From contig NZ_JNKI01000002.1 in the NCBI RefSeq assembly GCF_000702005.1, positions 124,001 to 188,000 on the forward strand: a stretch of DNA of 64,000 nt, read 5' to 3'. Origin of the DNA: Selenomonas sp. ND2010 (lineage in GTDB: Bacteria > Bacillota > Negativicutes > Selenomonadales > Selenomonadaceae). Of this stretch, positions 42,664 to 52,127 are shown piece after piece. The position numbers and the translations under genes were made by a program. Position 1 is the first letter of the stretch. Each line of letters opens with the position of its first letter. The notes below the pieces were generated by a model. That model was not told where the DNA came from and did no database searches. It worked only from the letters and a program-made list of their open reading frames with translations.

Positions 42664-43250
42664 GTATCCGTACTGCTACGCTGGAAAGAAAGACGGCGGA
42701 AACTTCCGTAAAACTTGTCTTGAATCTTGATGGCAAGGGAAAAGGTGTCATTGATTCGGGAATTGGATTTTTCGATCACATGCTCAACCTGTTTACGGCC
42801 CATGGCCTGTTCGATTTGACGCTGGTATGTGATGGTGATTTGGAAGTGGATGGTCACCATTCGGTGGAAGACATCGGCATCGCGCTTGGCCAAGCCTTCA
42901 AACAAGCCATGGGCGATAAAAAGGGAATCCGCCGTTATGGTTCCTTCTATTTGCCGATGGATGAAACTTTGGCCTTGGTATCCCTTGATATCAGTGGTCG
43001 GCCGTTTCTCGTTTACGATGGTGGTGAGATGGCTCCTACGATTGGTGGCTATGATACGGAACTCACCGAAGAATTTTTGCGGGCCTTTGCCTTCAACGCT
43101 GGTATTACGCTACATGTGAAAGTGCTCTACGGCAGTAATTCTCATCATAAAGTCGAGGCTGTCTTCAAGGGATTAGGCCATGCCCTGCGCTTGGCAATCG
43201 AAAACGATCCGCGGGTCGAAGGGATTCCTTCTACCAAAGGTTCGTTATAA
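42660..43250 (+). CDS. hisB: Imidazoleglycerol-phosphate dehydratase
   Basis: A monofunctional 196-residue HisB without the phosphatase domain found in enterobacteria. The manganese-binding His clusters are clear: DSGIGFFDHMLNLFTAHG near residue 36, DGHHSVEDIGIALG near residue 62 and SNSHHKVEAVFKGLGHALR near residue 160. ATG overlaps the hisC stop. The separate histidinol-phosphatase must be encoded elsewhere; no gene for it was recognised here, unless the HD protein fills the role. Confidence 0.96.
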   Translation: MSIRTATLERKTAETSVKLVLNLDGKGKGVIDSGIGFFDHMLNLFTAHGLFDLTLVCDGDLEVDGHHSVEDIGIALGQAFKQAMGDKKGIRRYGSFYLPMDETLALVSLDISGRPFLVYDGGEMAPTIGGYDTELTEEFLRAFAFNAGITLHVKVLYGSNSHHKVEAVFKGLGHALRLAIENDPRVEGIPSTKGSL

Positions 43251-43290
43251 AATTGGGGGACAGATGGCTAGCTAGCGAGGAGGGGATCCA

Positions 43291-43902
43291 ATGATTGCGA
43301 TTATCGATTATGGTGTTGGCAACTTGTTTAGTGTGGAAAAGGCTCTAGCGGCTCTTGGCGCGGATGTCTGCGTAAGCAGTAATGCGGAAGAAATCCTAAA
43401 GGCAGATAAAATCGTTTTGCCAGGGGTGGGCGCTTTTGGTGACTGCATGAAGAATCTAGAAGCGTCAGGTCTTATTCCAGCGATTCGCGAAGCGGTAGAC
43501 AAAAGTATTCCATTATTAGGAATTTGTGTCGGTTTGCAAATTCTCTTTGAGGGCAGTGAAGAATCGCCTGGCGTCAAAGGGTTAGGCTTTTTAAGGGGAA
43601 CGGTCCAAAAAATACCGGCAACGGATCTAAAAGTTCCCCATATGGGTTGGAATAGTCTCGAGATAGTGAAACCGCGCCGTTCGTTGGATCTTTTCGAAGG
43701 GATAGCAGAGAAAAGCTATGTGTATTTCGTTCACAGTTATCACGCGGTTCCGGATAATCCTTCCATCATTACTGCGTATACGGAGTATGGGAGTAGACTC
43801 ACGGCCGCTATTGCCAGTGGCGATATTCAGGCGACCCAGTTTCATCCCGAAAAGTCAGGCGATGTTGGCCTGCAGATCTTAAAGAATTTCGTCGAAGGCT
43901 AA
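43291..43902 (+). CDS. hisH: Imidazole glycerol phosphate synthase glutaminase subunit
   Basis: HisH feeds ammonia from glutamine to HisF. The 203-residue class I amidotransferase shows IIDYGVGNLFSVEKAL, the oxyanion strand LPGVGAFGDC, the nucleophile loop LLGICVGLQILFEGSEE near residue 80 and the His-x-Glu pair in TQFHPEKSGDVG near residue 187. GAGGAGGGG precedes the ATG. Confidence 0.96.
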   Translation: MIAIIDYGVGNLFSVEKALAALGADVCVSSNAEEILKADKIVLPGVGAFGDCMKNLEASGLIPAIREAVDKSIPLLGICVGLQILFEGSEESPGVKGLGFLRGTVQKIPATDLKVPHMGWNSLEIVKPRRSLDLFEGIAEKSYVYFVHSYHAVPDNPSIITAYTEYGSRLTAAIASGDIQATQFHPEKSGDVGLQILKNFVEG

Positions 43903-43915
43903 AGGAGTTGTAACT

Positions 43916-44647
43916 ATGCTGATTTTCCCTGCAATCGATATCCGTGACGGTAAATGTGTGCGCTTGTTCAAAGGCGACTTCGCGCAGGAGACCGTCTTTT
44001 CCGATAAACCTGCCGAGATGGCCCAGAAATGGGAAAGTCAGGGGGCCGAGTTTTTGCACCTGGTCGATCTTGATGGCGCTCTTGCCGGCAAGTCCTGCAA
44101 CCTGGACACCGTCAAAGACATCCTCGCCGCGGTGAATATTCCCGTAGAGCTTGGCGGTGGTATCCGTACGCTGGAAAATATCGATGAAGTCCTCGCGCTG
44201 GGCGTGCGCCGCGTAATCCTCGGCTCGGTGGCAGTCAGGAATCCTACTCTTGTCAAGGAGGCCTGTGCCAAGTATGGCGATCGCATCGTCGTCGGCATCG
44301 ATGCAAAAGACGGCATTGTGGCCGTCGACGGCTGGGGTGTTTCGGGGGATGTGGAGGTTACGGCATTGGCCAAAGAAATGAAAAAAGCCGGGGTCAAGAC
44401 CATCATCTATACGGATATTTCCCGTGACGGCACGCTTGCAGGCGTCAATGTCGAGGCTACGGCGAAACTAGCCCGCGAGAGCGGCGTCAACATCGTCGCA
44501 TCGGGCGGCGTCAAATCAACGGCAGATATCGAGGCCCTCAAGCCCTATGAAAAAGACGGAATCGAAGGCGTAATCGTCGGCAAATCGATTTATATGGGGA
44601 CGCTTGATTTACAGCAGGCTATTGAAATTGCCGCCAAGGAGGATTAA
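43916..44647 (+). CDS. hisA: Phosphoribosylformimino-5-aminoimidazole carboxamide ribotide isomerase
   Basis: A 243-residue TIM barrel. It begins [17 protein letters not shown] with the catalytic Asp, has the first phosphate loop [15 protein letters not shown] near residue 76, the second catalytic Asp in [17 protein letters not shown] near residue 162, and the second phosphate loop [15 protein letters not shown] near residue 190. Codon use is markedly richer in GC-ending codons from here to hisIE than in hisGDCB. Confidence 0.96.
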   Translation: MLIFPAIDIRDGKCVRLFKGDFAQETVFSDKPAEMAQKWESQGAEFLHLVDLDGALAGKSCNLDTVKDILAAVNIPVELGGGIRTLENIDEVLALGVRRVILGSVAVRNPTLVKEACAKYGDRIVVGIDAKDGIVAVDGWGVSGDVEVTALAKEMKKAGVKTIIYTDISRDGTLAGVNVEATAKLARESGVNIVASGGVKSTADIEALKPYEKDGIEGVIVGKSIYMGTLDLQQAIEIAAKED

Positions 44648-44648
44648 A

Positions 44649-45407
44649 ATGTATACGAAACGGATAATTCCTTGTCTTGACGTCAAAGATGGACGCGTAG
44701 TCAAGGGAACCAATTTTGTCGGCCTGCGCGATGCTGGTGACCCCGTGGAGCTTGCCGCACGTTATGATGAAGAACGTGCCGATGAACTCGTATTCCTCGA
44801 CATCACGGCCTCGAACGAAGAACGCAACACCATGGTGCAGGTCGCACAGGATTGCGCTTCCCAAGTCTTCATTCCCTTTACCGTGGGCGGCGGTATTCGC
44901 TCGGCAGCTGATATGCGCCGCATGCTGAAAGCTGGTGCCGATAAAACGTCGCTCAATACGGCGGCCATCAAGAACCCTGAACTCATTCGCGAGGGCGCGA
45001 AAAAGTTTGGCAGCCAGTGCGTTGTGCTCGCTGTCGATGCGCGCCGCACTGGTGAGGACAAATGGGAAGTATTCATCAATGGTGGCCGTACACCGACGGG
45101 GCTTGATTGCATCGAATGGGTCAAGAAGGCTGTAGAACTTGGGGCTGGCGAAATCCTGCTCACGAGCATGGATGCCGATGGTACGAAGGACGGCTATGAT
45201 ATCGCCCTGACGCGGGCGGTGTCTGAGGCCGTGAATGTGCCGGTCATCGCCTCGGGCGGCGCTGGCAAACTCGAGCATTTCTACGATGTGCTGACGCTTG
45301 GCAAGGCGGATGCCGTGTTGGCGGCTTCGGTATTCCATTATGGGAAGTTCACGGTACGGCAGGTCAAGGAATATCTAAAATCTCGTGGCGTGGAGGTAAG
45401 ATTCTGA
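44649..45407 (+). CDS. hisF: Imidazole glycerol phosphate synthase cyclase subunit
   Basis: A 252-residue TIM barrel, paralogous to HisA. Motifs: [20 protein letters not shown] with the catalytic Asp, [18 protein letters not shown] near residue 78, [16 protein letters not shown] near residue 170 with the second Asp, and [14 protein letters not shown] near residue 200. The ATG at 44649 follows AAGGAGG located in the end of hisA; longer upstream starts would run into hisA and lack support. Confidence 0.97.
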   Translation: MYTKRIIPCLDVKDGRVVKGTNFVGLRDAGDPVELAARYDEERADELVFLDITASNEERNTMVQVAQDCASQVFIPFTVGGGIRSAADMRRMLKAGADKTSLNTAAIKNPELIREGAKKFGSQCVVLAVDARRTGEDKWEVFINGGRTPTGLDCIEWVKKAVELGAGEILLTSMDADGTKDGYDIALTRAVSEAVNVPVIASGGAGKLEHFYDVLTLGKADAVLAASVFHYGKFTVRQVKEYLKSRGVEVRF

Positions 45408-46117
45408 TGGACAAAAACATTGACATTTCCATGGTAAAATTTGACGAAAAAGGTCTGGTACCGGCTATCATCCAGGAAGAGAATGGCCAGGTACTCATGA
45501 TGGCCTATATGAACGAAGAATCCCTCAAGAAGACGATCGAAACGGGCTATACGTGGTTCTATAGCCGCAGCCGGCAAAAGCTCTGGAACAAGGGCGAAGA
45601 GTCGGGCAACAAGCAGAAAGTGCGGGAAATCTCCTACGACTGTGATGGCGACACCCTGCTCGTACGCGTTCATCAGACAGGCGTTGCCTGCCATACGGGC
45701 ACCTATACCTGCTTTAGCGGACGCAAGCTCGTCGGTGAGGAGGAAAAGGGCGTAACGGTCGTGCCACCGGAGCCGCAGGTTTCGCTGGCTACGGTCTTGA
45801 ATGACCTCTATAACGTCATCCAGGACCGCAAGCTCAATCCCGTGGAAGGCTCCTATACGAATTATCTTTTCGATAAAGGACAGGATAAGATTCTCAAGAA
45901 AGTCGGCGAGGAAGCCGTCGAAACGGTCATTGCCTCGAAGAATCAGGCGCCGGAGGAAGTCCTCTACGAGATGGGCGACCTCTGGTATCACTGCCTGGTA
46001 CTGCTGGCCTATCACAAGCTCACCCCAGACCAGCTCTTAGATGAGCTCATGAGCCGCCGCAAGGGTGGAAACTACCATCAGTTCACGGGCAAGACTGGTG
46101 TCCGTCCGGATATGTAA
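45407..46117 (+). CDS. hisIE: Bifunctional phosphoribosyl-AMP cyclohydrolase / phosphoribosyl-ATP pyrophosphatase
   Basis: A 236-residue fusion that performs steps 2 and 3 of the pathway. The N-terminal cyclohydrolase half has [33 protein letters not shown] and the zinc ligands [14 protein letters not shown] with [12 protein letters not shown] near residues 80-105. The C-terminal pyrophosphatase half (from about residue 125) has [20 protein letters not shown] followed by [10 protein letters not shown] and [14 protein letters not shown]. It overlaps the hisF stop by one base (TGATG). Confidence 0.96.
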   Translation: MDKNIDISMVKFDEKGLVPAIIQEENGQVLMMAYMNEESLKKTIETGYTWFYSRSRQKLWNKGEESGNKQKVREISYDCDGDTLLVRVHQTGVACHTGTYTCFSGRKLVGEEEKGVTVVPPEPQVSLATVLNDLYNVIQDRKLNPVEGSYTNYLFDKGQDKILKKVGEEAVETVIASKNQAPEEVLYEMGDLWYHCLVLLAYHKLTPDQLLDELMSRRKGGNYHQFTGKTGVRPDM

Positions 46118-46130
46118 GTGAGGGAGTAAC

Positions 46131-46871
46131 ATGAAGGAATATACGATAGCGCAGGAGTTTTTGGCCGCTACCACCATGGCCCAAAATCCCAGCGTCCCCA
46201 AAATGGAAGGTGCCGAACCGCCAGCACCGGAAAAAACTGTGGCACCTGGTACAAAGATTATTCCCTTGCCTGAGCCAGAACTCTTGCCAGATATCCCCGT
46301 CAATTTCCTCGAAGTCATTGAGCTGCGGGCGTCTGTGCGCCAGTACAGCCAAGTGCCGCTGACGATAAAGGAGCTTTCCTATCTGCTCTGGTGCACCCAA
46401 GGCGTCAAGATGGGACTGCCCAAGGGCGCCAGCAAGCGCAATGTGCCGTCAGCCGGTGCCCGCCATGCCTTCGAAACGTATCTTTTCATCCAGAACGTCA
46501 AGGGCATAAAGCCAGGGCTTTATCGCTATCTGGCCTTTGAGCACGCCATGCTGCCGCTCAAACCAGCTGAGGAAATCAGTGAGGCTTTCTACTCCTGTTT
46601 CCGGGCCCAGAATATGGCCAAGAACAACGCGGTTACCTTTGTCTGGAGCGCCGTGCCAGAGCGCATGACCTATCTCTTCGGCAGCCGCGCTTACCGCTAT
46701 CTGTTCCTCGATGCTGGCCATGTCTGCCAAAATCTGTATCTGGCGGCACAGACCGTCAAGATTGGCGTCTGCGCCCTTGGCGCTTACGATGATGATAAGC
46801 TCAACGAAGTCTTGGAACTCGACGGACAAAAGGAATTTGCCATCTATGGTGCCACGGTCGGCAAATTATAA
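46131..46871 (+). CDS. SagB/ThcOx-type nitroreductase-family oxidoreductase
   Basis: A 246-residue FMN-dependent protein of the nitroreductase superfamily. The SagB-like blocks are LRASVRQYSQVPLTIKELSY followed by LLWCTQG near residue 65, RNVPSAGARHAFETYLFIQN near residue 100, and DAGHVCQNLYLAAQTVKIGV near residue 195. In thiazole/oxazole peptide clusters such enzymes dehydrogenate azolines, but stand-alone forms are widespread and of unknown function. It starts 13 bases after hisIE and precedes the operon terminator, so it is co-transcribed with histidine genes. The first 50 residues are Pro/Glu-rich. Confidence 0.8.
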   Translation: MKEYTIAQEFLAATTMAQNPSVPKMEGAEPPAPEKTVAPGTKIIPLPEPELLPDIPVNFLEVIELRASVRQYSQVPLTIKELSYLLWCTQGVKMGLPKGASKRNVPSAGARHAFETYLFIQNVKGIKPGLYRYLAFEHAMLPLKPAEEISEAFYSCFRAQNMAKNNAVTFVWSAVPERMTYLFGSRAYRYLFLDAGHVCQNLYLAAQTVKIGVCALGAYDDDKLNEVLELDGQKEFAIYGATVGKL

Positions 46872-46890
46872 AACAAAACAAATCGATGGT

Positions 46891-46943
46891 ATAGAAAATC
46901 CCCCAGAGAATCGATTCCTAATGATTCTCTGGGGGATTTCTAT
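46891..46943 (+). terminator. Terminator of the histidine operon
   Basis: A long stem of about 20 bp (ATAGAAAATCCCCCAGAGAA region against its complement, one bulge) with a 10-base loop. Confidence 0.82.
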
Positions 46944-46964
46944 GCGCAAGGAATAATAGGGGGA

Positions 46965-47354
46965 CTAAATATGCAGGGCATTCATACAGTGCAACGTCAA
47001 GGCTTTGGCTTCATCGTTTTTGTGCTTGACGAGGTAATCGAATGTGTTGACATAGAAAAAGGCAGTAATTGGTATGAAGCGATGCCCTTTGTGGAAGTTG
47101 CCCCATTCTAAGAGTTTTTGATATATTTTGTTAATATCTGCTGCCGTGACGTTATTGGCTTCGATAATGCGCCGAAGCTTCCAATCGTTTTGACAATAGT
47201 CATATATTTCGTCGATAAGTCTTTGGTTTTGTAAGTCATCGCGATAGGTCTCAATGAGATGCCAGGCTTTCGAAGAACGCTTCATCGAATGGTACATTTC
47301 CAGCAAAAAGATAAGACACAAAAGGATTAACAGGGCTGAAACGACATAGTACAT
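46965..47354 (-). CDS. Small membrane-anchored protein of unknown function
   Basis: A 129-residue protein with one N-terminal membrane span (residues 2-20, YYVVSALLILLCLIFLLEM) followed by a helical cytoplasmic part rich in Lys, Asp and Tyr. The ATG at 47354 lies 6 bases after GAGGTG; a GTG three codons upstream overlaps that site. No family recognised. It faces the his operon terminator. Confidence 0.6.
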   Translation of the reverse strand: MYYVVSALLILLCLIFLLEMYHSMKRSSKAWHLIETYRDDLQNQRLIDEIYDYCQNDWKLRRIIEANNVTAADINKIYQKLLEWGNFHKGHRFIPITAFFYVNTFDYLVKHKNDEAKALTLHCMNALHI

Positions 47355-47464
47355 AGCAAACACCTCTATTTTTCGTATAGTTTCAGTTTACCATAGAAAT
47401 ATGCCTTATGCTATAATGGAAACAAGAAATACAAGCGTGGAAGGATGAAAGGAAGCGAAACATT

Positions 47465-48172
47465 ATGGAGAAGAACCACTGGGCAATTTATATCTTATCG
47501 CTATCGTTGTTATTTACGGGCTGTAATGGGCAGGCGGGCAATGCTGCTACAGCCAGCGATGTAGTGGCCAGTCCGGAAAATCATTCCGTTAGCGAAACTC
47601 CCGCTATTGTCGACAAACCGATTTTACAGAATGAATATCGCACGCAACTTCAACGGGAATACTCGCTTCGTCATTACGGCGAAGCTATGACGGAAATTGT
47701 GCCGCAAGCGGTAGTGGTTCATTGGACGGGAGCATCAACTGTCGAAAGTACGTATAACTGGTTTTATAAACCGAACTATTCGGATGGGACGCTTAATGTC
47801 GCCTCGCAATTTTTGATTGGCCGCGATGGAACTATTTATCGGTTGGCACCGGAAACCTCTCTTTGCCGTCATATAATCGGTTACAACTGGTGTGCGATTG
47901 GCATTGAAAACGTGGGCGGTAATGGGGATACCGAAAATCTGACGGAGGAACAGTTGACTGCCAATATCCAACTGATTCGTTATTTGCATCGAAAATATCC
48001 TACCATCGGCTATGTATTTGGCCATTATCAGCAAGTAGAAGCCCGTGCTAGTGGTTTGTATCGCGAAAATGTCTCAGGATATTATTCAATAAAGGCAGAT
48101 CCTGGTACGTGGTTTATGCGTGGCCTACGTGAAAATCTGAGCAAAGAGGGGATTGTCTTTTATCCCGAATGA
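47465..48172 (+). CDS. N-acetylmuramoyl-L-alanine amidase (Amidase_2/PGRP fold), lipoprotein
   Basis: A 235-residue protein with a lipoprotein signal (LSLSLLFTGCNG, lipobox Cys at residue 20). The amidase domain has VVVHWTGASTVESTYNWFYK near residue 77 (zinc His), ASQFLIGRDGTIYRLAPET near residue 115, HIIGYNWCAIGIENVG near residue 138 and GHYQQVEARASG near residue 190. It is expected to cleave the amide between MurNAc and the stem peptide from the periplasmic side. A TATAAT at 47411-47416 lies upstream. Confidence 0.85.
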   Translation: MEKNHWAIYILSLSLLFTGCNGQAGNAATASDVVASPENHSVSETPAIVDKPILQNEYRTQLQREYSLRHYGEAMTEIVPQAVVVHWTGASTVESTYNWFYKPNYSDGTLNVASQFLIGRDGTIYRLAPETSLCRHIIGYNWCAIGIENVGGNGDTENLTEEQLTANIQLIRYLHRKYPTIGYVFGHYQQVEARASGLYRENVSGYYSIKADPGTWFMRGLRENLSKEGIVFYPE

Positions 48173-48206
48173 TTCGACGAATTAGGATTTCGGAAAGAAG
48201 CTGTTT

Positions 48207-49406
48207 ATGAATATGACCGATAACAAGCTGGCAGGACGGACAGAATTGGAACGCTACCTTGCGGATCGGGTGGATACTGCGGTAGCCCACCATGACATCA
48301 CGGTTCACTATCAACCGATCATCCGAACAATCACGGGCAAGATTTGTGCTTTTGAGGCTTTAGCCCGTTGGGAAGATCCAATATATGGCATGATCACCCC
48401 CAGTGTTTTTCTCGCTGTGCTGGAGACTACCCGGCAGACTTATAAATTGGATGCAGCTGTGGTAGAAGAAGTCTGCCGCATGCTGTCAGATCGCCAATCG
48501 CAAGGCTTACCCATGTTCCCGGTTTCGCTTAATCTATCGCGGATTGATTTTCTGGCCGGTGATTTTTTTGATATTGTGGAAACTGCGGTGAATCGCTATC
48601 AAGTAGCACGAAACCTGTTGCGAATTGAAGTAACAGAAAATCTTTTGGCAGCCGATACGCGCATTGCAGCTTCCTTGCGACGGTTTCAGGAAGCTGGCTA
48701 TTCCGTATTGCTGGATGATTTTGGGCAGGGGAATTCCTCGTTGAATGTACTAAAAAACAATCAATTCGAAGCGCTCAAGATCGATTTGCGTTTTTTAGCC
48801 CCCTTTTCGCCGCGGGCAAAAACCATTATTGAGTCTGTGGTTTGTATGGCGAAGAAAATGGGGATTCACCCTTTGGCCGAAGGCGTTGAAACTCAAGAAC
48901 AAGTAGATTTCCTAACGGCTATCGGCTGTGAACAGATACAGGGCTTTTATTATGGCCGGCCCATGCCAATGGATAACGTTCTCAATCATTGTTCGCAAAA
49001 GGGTATTCTGCTCGAACCTATTGAGGCAGAGGACTGCCTCAATGCAGCGGGCATTTATGAGTTCGATAATAAATCGCCCATGGTGCTTTATGCACTGAAC
49101 AATGGCAAGATTCGTTATCTGAAAGTGGCAGCAACCTTCGATACATCCCTTCGAATGCTCGGCATTGCGTCGCGAAAGGATTTGGCGCAACAGGGGAGTT
49201 CGGCGGCACGGGATTGCCTATCTGCTATTCGGCTTGGCAGCATGCAAGCGATAAAAGCGGGCAAAGAAGTTACGCAGTCGTTTTGTACCCAAGATGCGCT
49301 AGGCCTGATTGAAATCGTTTATATCAGTCAGTACCAGCAAAACCGAATCTTCCGTTGCAAACTTACCACGATTCCTAGAACGCCCTCCATGGATAATTTT
49401 TGCTAG
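48207..49406 (+). CDS. EAL-domain cyclic-di-GMP phosphodiesterase
   Basis: A 399-residue cytoplasmic protein. Residues 30-265 form an EAL domain with all catalytic positions in place: FEALARW (EAL), SLNLSRIDF, RIEVTENLL, VLLDDFGQGNSSLN (Asp pair), ALKIDLRFL (Lys) and AEGVETQEQVDFL. It is therefore probably active in hydrolysing c-di-GMP. The C-terminal 130 residues form a compact PAS-like region with no clear match, perhaps sensory. No GGDEF domain. It could set adhesion or motility state, which fits a genome with a large TpsA adhesin. Confidence 0.9.
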   Translation: MNMTDNKLAGRTELERYLADRVDTAVAHHDITVHYQPIIRTITGKICAFEALARWEDPIYGMITPSVFLAVLETTRQTYKLDAAVVEEVCRMLSDRQSQGLPMFPVSLNLSRIDFLAGDFFDIVETAVNRYQVARNLLRIEVTENLLAADTRIAASLRRFQEAGYSVLLDDFGQGNSSLNVLKNNQFEALKIDLRFLAPFSPRAKTIIESVVCMAKKMGIHPLAEGVETQEQVDFLTAIGCEQIQGFYYGRPMPMDNVLNHCSQKGILLEPIEAEDCLNAAGIYEFDNKSPMVLYALNNGKIRYLKVAATFDTSLRMLGIASRKDLAQQGSSAARDCLSAIRLGSMQAIKAGKEVTQSFCTQDALGLIEIVYISQYQQNRIFRCKLTTIPRTPSMDNFC

Positions 49407-49505
49407 GGAATCCTTAATTCGATACAGCAGGAAATTTCGTTTTTTTTCCGTATTTTATACAATAGAATACATGATTTTGGAAAAAATAGTTGGGGATGGT
49501 TGTTT

Positions 49506-50471
49506 ATGGTTACCAATCAGTATCGGAAGCTGGGGGAATATCTAAAGATCTTTCAGCCTATTTATGCGCGTCGGCTGGAAGAAACCAGGCTGGAAAATAT
49601 GCATTTTGCCTATTATACCAGTGCCAGTACCGGTATCAATATACTAAAAGGCCGCCACCTCTGGATGAGGGCGGCGGCCTGTATGAACGATTATCGCGAA
49701 ATCGATTATGGGATTCAACTATTAAACCATACCATCTATGATTCGGAGCAGCGCAGGCGGCGGATTCAGGAAATAAGCCAGCAGCTTCATTGGGGCAGCA
49801 ACATGCTGGAATCCATGCTCAGTGATTTAAATCGGAATGAGCAGCAATACATTACTCATACCTATTTGGCTTGTGTCTCAGAACATACACCGGATGAAAA
49901 GGGCAGGGGACGGCTATCCATGTGGCGTGCTTATGGGCGGAAAACAGGCGTGGCATTCGTACTCAATCCAAATGCTATCTTTCACCCGCTGGCCCCGCTG
50001 CCACTGCTGCTATCTCCGGTAGAATATCTGACGCAGGAGGAATTTACCGTCGGTTTTGACTGGATGCTGGAAAATATTGAACGGAATTTATCTTTGCTTC
50101 AGCAGCATCAACCAACCATGCTGCTGAACTACTTTATTGATATGTTAATGACCTCGCTGTTTTCCATCAAGAATCCAGGATTTATCGAAGAAAGGGAATG
50201 GCGTTTTATCTACAACGAGTCGTCCCAAGGGCGATTGGCTTATGATATTGAGGTGGTGGATGGCATTCCGCAAATCATTTACAAATTGCCGATTTGTGGT
50301 CCTGGTGACGATTATCCGGGGCTTCCTCTGCAGGAAGCACTCGAAGAGATTATTATCGGACCCAGTCAATATGCGGAAGTGATTCGCGCGGCATACGTTA
50401 AAATGCTTGAAGAAATTGGAATCAAACATGCAGCCAGATTGGTCAGCAAAAGCAACATACCGTTGCGTTGA
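49506..50471 (+). CDS. DUF2971-domain protein
   Basis: A 321-residue soluble protein with the DUF2971 pattern: an N-terminal Tyr-rich block (LENMHFAYYTSASTGINIL), the central MNDYREIDYGIQLL, CVSEHTPDEKGRGRLSMWRA followed by YG, and a late EEREWRFIYNESS. Family members occur in defence and mobile neighbourhoods but have no proven activity. ATG 49506 follows GGGGATGG. A GC-rich inverted repeat at 49648-49680 lies within the coding sequence. It converges on an SLC13-type permease gene. Confidence 0.75.
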   Translation: MVTNQYRKLGEYLKIFQPIYARRLEETRLENMHFAYYTSASTGINILKGRHLWMRAAACMNDYREIDYGIQLLNHTIYDSEQRRRRIQEISQQLHWGSNMLESMLSDLNRNEQQYITHTYLACVSEHTPDEKGRGRLSMWRAYGRKTGVAFVLNPNAIFHPLAPLPLLLSPVEYLTQEEFTVGFDWMLENIERNLSLLQQHQPTMLLNYFIDMLMTSLFSIKNPGFIEEREWRFIYNESSQGRLAYDIEVVDGIPQIIYKLPICGPGDDYPGLPLQEALEEIIIGPSQYAEVIRAAYVKMLEEIGIKHAARLVSKSNIPLR

Positions 50472-50484
50472 TCCCATAGTGATG

Positions 50485-51591
50485 TTACGAAACAAGATAG
50501 TAATACAAGAGCAGAATGAGCAACAAGGTAAGGTTTGCGATGGTGAAATTAAACAAATATCCGCGAGTAAAAGGGAAACGGGTTCCGATATAGGCCTTGA
50601 ACGAAATGACACTAGCCATCGAAGCAATAATTGTTCCCAGGCCGCCGATGTTGACCCCTAAAAGCAGAGGTGCTGATGCCGTGGTGTATTGGGCTAACAT
50701 GACCGTAGTTGGAACGTTGCTTAGGATTTGACTGAGCACTAATGAAACCATAAATTCATTACCGGCTAACAATTGCGCTGGCCAGCTTTGAAAAAGGGGA
50801 ATGCGGGCCAAACTGCCAACACCGATGAAAAGAAAGGTAAAAAGCAGTAACAGTTTATAGTCTACTTCCCGAAACAGGCGGGGATTTAACAGGGTGACAA
50901 CAGGGATGACAACGAGCATGAGCCAGGAAAACGGCAAAATTCGCAGTACGTTCATCAGGCAGAGAATAAACAAGACAAGCAGGGGAGCAACAGCTCCCCA
51001 TTTTAATTTGTCTTGTTCGTTGGGCGGTAAAATAACTTCCTTGTCGGGCAGCAGAAACGTAGCAAGGTAAATGACGATACCGCTGATAAGTACAATGGGA
51101 AAGGTAATCGAGAGGAAGTCTCTAAGTGAAAGATTATAGTAAGAATAAATGAAGAGATTTTGCGGATTGCCGATAGGCGTTAACATACTGCCCATGTTGG
51201 CAGCAATCGTTTGCCAGGTTACAACCGGAATCAATAAACGAATAGCACGTACATCAGTAAGGATCATGATTGCTAGTGGTACAAAGATAATTAGCGAAAC
51301 ATCGTTGGTAATCAGCATGGAACTGAAAAAACAACTAAATATGAAAAAACGTCCCAACATCCGGCTGGATGTATGCTCGTTGAAAATCAATCGATATGCA
51401 TAGGTAAACAATCCGCTTTGGCGAAGACCAGCCACAATAGTCATCAGACAAAACAATAATCCCAAAAGAGGCACATTGATACTGGCTAGAATTGCCGCCG
51501 AAGAAAACGGTACCAGGGAACTGACAATAATAGCAAACAGCATTGCCACAGTCAAATCAGGATTATGACGCAAGTAATGAATAAAATACAT
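50485..51591 (-). CDS. SLC13/ArsB-like ion transporter superfamily permease
   Basis: A 368-residue protein with about ten membrane spans. SLC13/CitM-like signatures are FFSSMLITNDVSLIIFVPLA near residue 90, MGSMLTPIGNPQNLFIYS near residue 130 (the first re-entrant loop) and SQILSNVPTTVMLAQY near residue 285 with a second loop NIGGLGTIIASMASVISF. The substrate could be a di- or tricarboxylate or an inorganic anion. No regulator or partner is adjacent. Confidence 0.82.
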   Translation of the reverse strand: MYFIHYLRHNPDLTVAMLFAIIVSSLVPFSSAAILASINVPLLGLLFCLMTIVAGLRQSGLFTYAYRLIFNEHTSSRMLGRFFIFSCFFSSMLITNDVSLIIFVPLAIMILTDVRAIRLLIPVVTWQTIAANMGSMLTPIGNPQNLFIYSYYNLSLRDFLSITFPIVLISGIVIYLATFLLPDKEVILPPNEQDKLKWGAVAPLLVLFILCLMNVLRILPFSWLMLVVIPVVTLLNPRLFREVDYKLLLLFTFLFIGVGSLARIPLFQSWPAQLLAGNEFMVSLVLSQILSNVPTTVMLAQYTTASAPLLLGVNIGGLGTIIASMASVISFKAYIGTRFPFTRGYLFNFTIANLTLLLILLLYYYLVS

Positions 51592-51688
51592 GAAACGATG
51601 CTCCTAATAAAGTTTCTTAAATCAATCATTATCATATTGTATATTTTTTCTTACATACCTGTCAAATGACAAATAAAAATCGAGTAAC

Positions 51689-51725
51689 GAAAAAACGACC
51701 TCGTAGAATTGCTCCTAAGGCCGTT
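51689..51725 (-). terminator. Minus-strand terminator in the intergenic region
   Basis: ACGGCCT / AGGTCGT (one G-T pair on the minus strand) followed by six T residues. It implies a leftward transcript from about 51740, perhaps a small RNA. Confidence 0.55.
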
Positions 51726-51879
51726 GTAAAACGTTTTGTATATAATAATATACCTTAAAAGTAAAAACGCCTCAGAAAGGGTGTATGAAGGGATGATTGC
51801 AAAAGGAGGAATTTCAATCTTAAAATTCTTATTAATGGTGGTAAATATTTATATATCGTCAGTCGGCATAAATTTCCCA

Positions 51880-51918
51880 CCATAACTTCCGATAAGTATA
51901 AATTATCGGAAGTTATGG
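51880..51918. repeat. Perfect 16-bp inverted repeat
   Basis: CCATAACTTCCGATAA and TTATCGGAAGTTATGG flank a 7-base loop. It may be a bidirectional terminator or a mobile-element scar. Confidence 0.7.
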
Positions 51919-52127
51919 TTTGCTGTTATTTTCTGGATGTGATAAATGCCGATTGCCCGTTTGAGACAAAAATTTTTAGATCCTTTAGCATCTCCTGTAT
52001 TTTCTTAACGTTTTTGTCGTTATTCGTTACACTCTTCTGTGACTCAGTCTCTTGACTTGTATTTATCCATATCCTAATATATTGTAGGATGAACAACTTA
52101 GTATATTAATCAAGTAAGAGGTTTGAT

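Larger units (their letters stand above)
51592..52127. other. 536-base intergenic region with hairpins and possible remnants
   Basis: Besides the two hairpins listed separately, a plus-strand frame of 30 codons at 51793-51885 (MIAKGGISILKFLLMVVNIY...) is hydrophobic, with AAAGGG upstream, and could be a small membrane peptide. On the minus strand a 60-codon coding-like frame ends at 51945 (…KKIQEMLKDLKIFVSNGQ…) and may be the tail of a lost gene. A TATAAT-rich segment lies at 51738-51752. Nothing here is recognised by family. Confidence 0.3.

Noticed and set aside
49648-49680. GC-rich inverted repeat AGGCCGCC/GGCGGCGGCCT in the DUF2971 gene
   Set aside because: It resembles a terminator but has no T tract and lies in conserved coding sequence.
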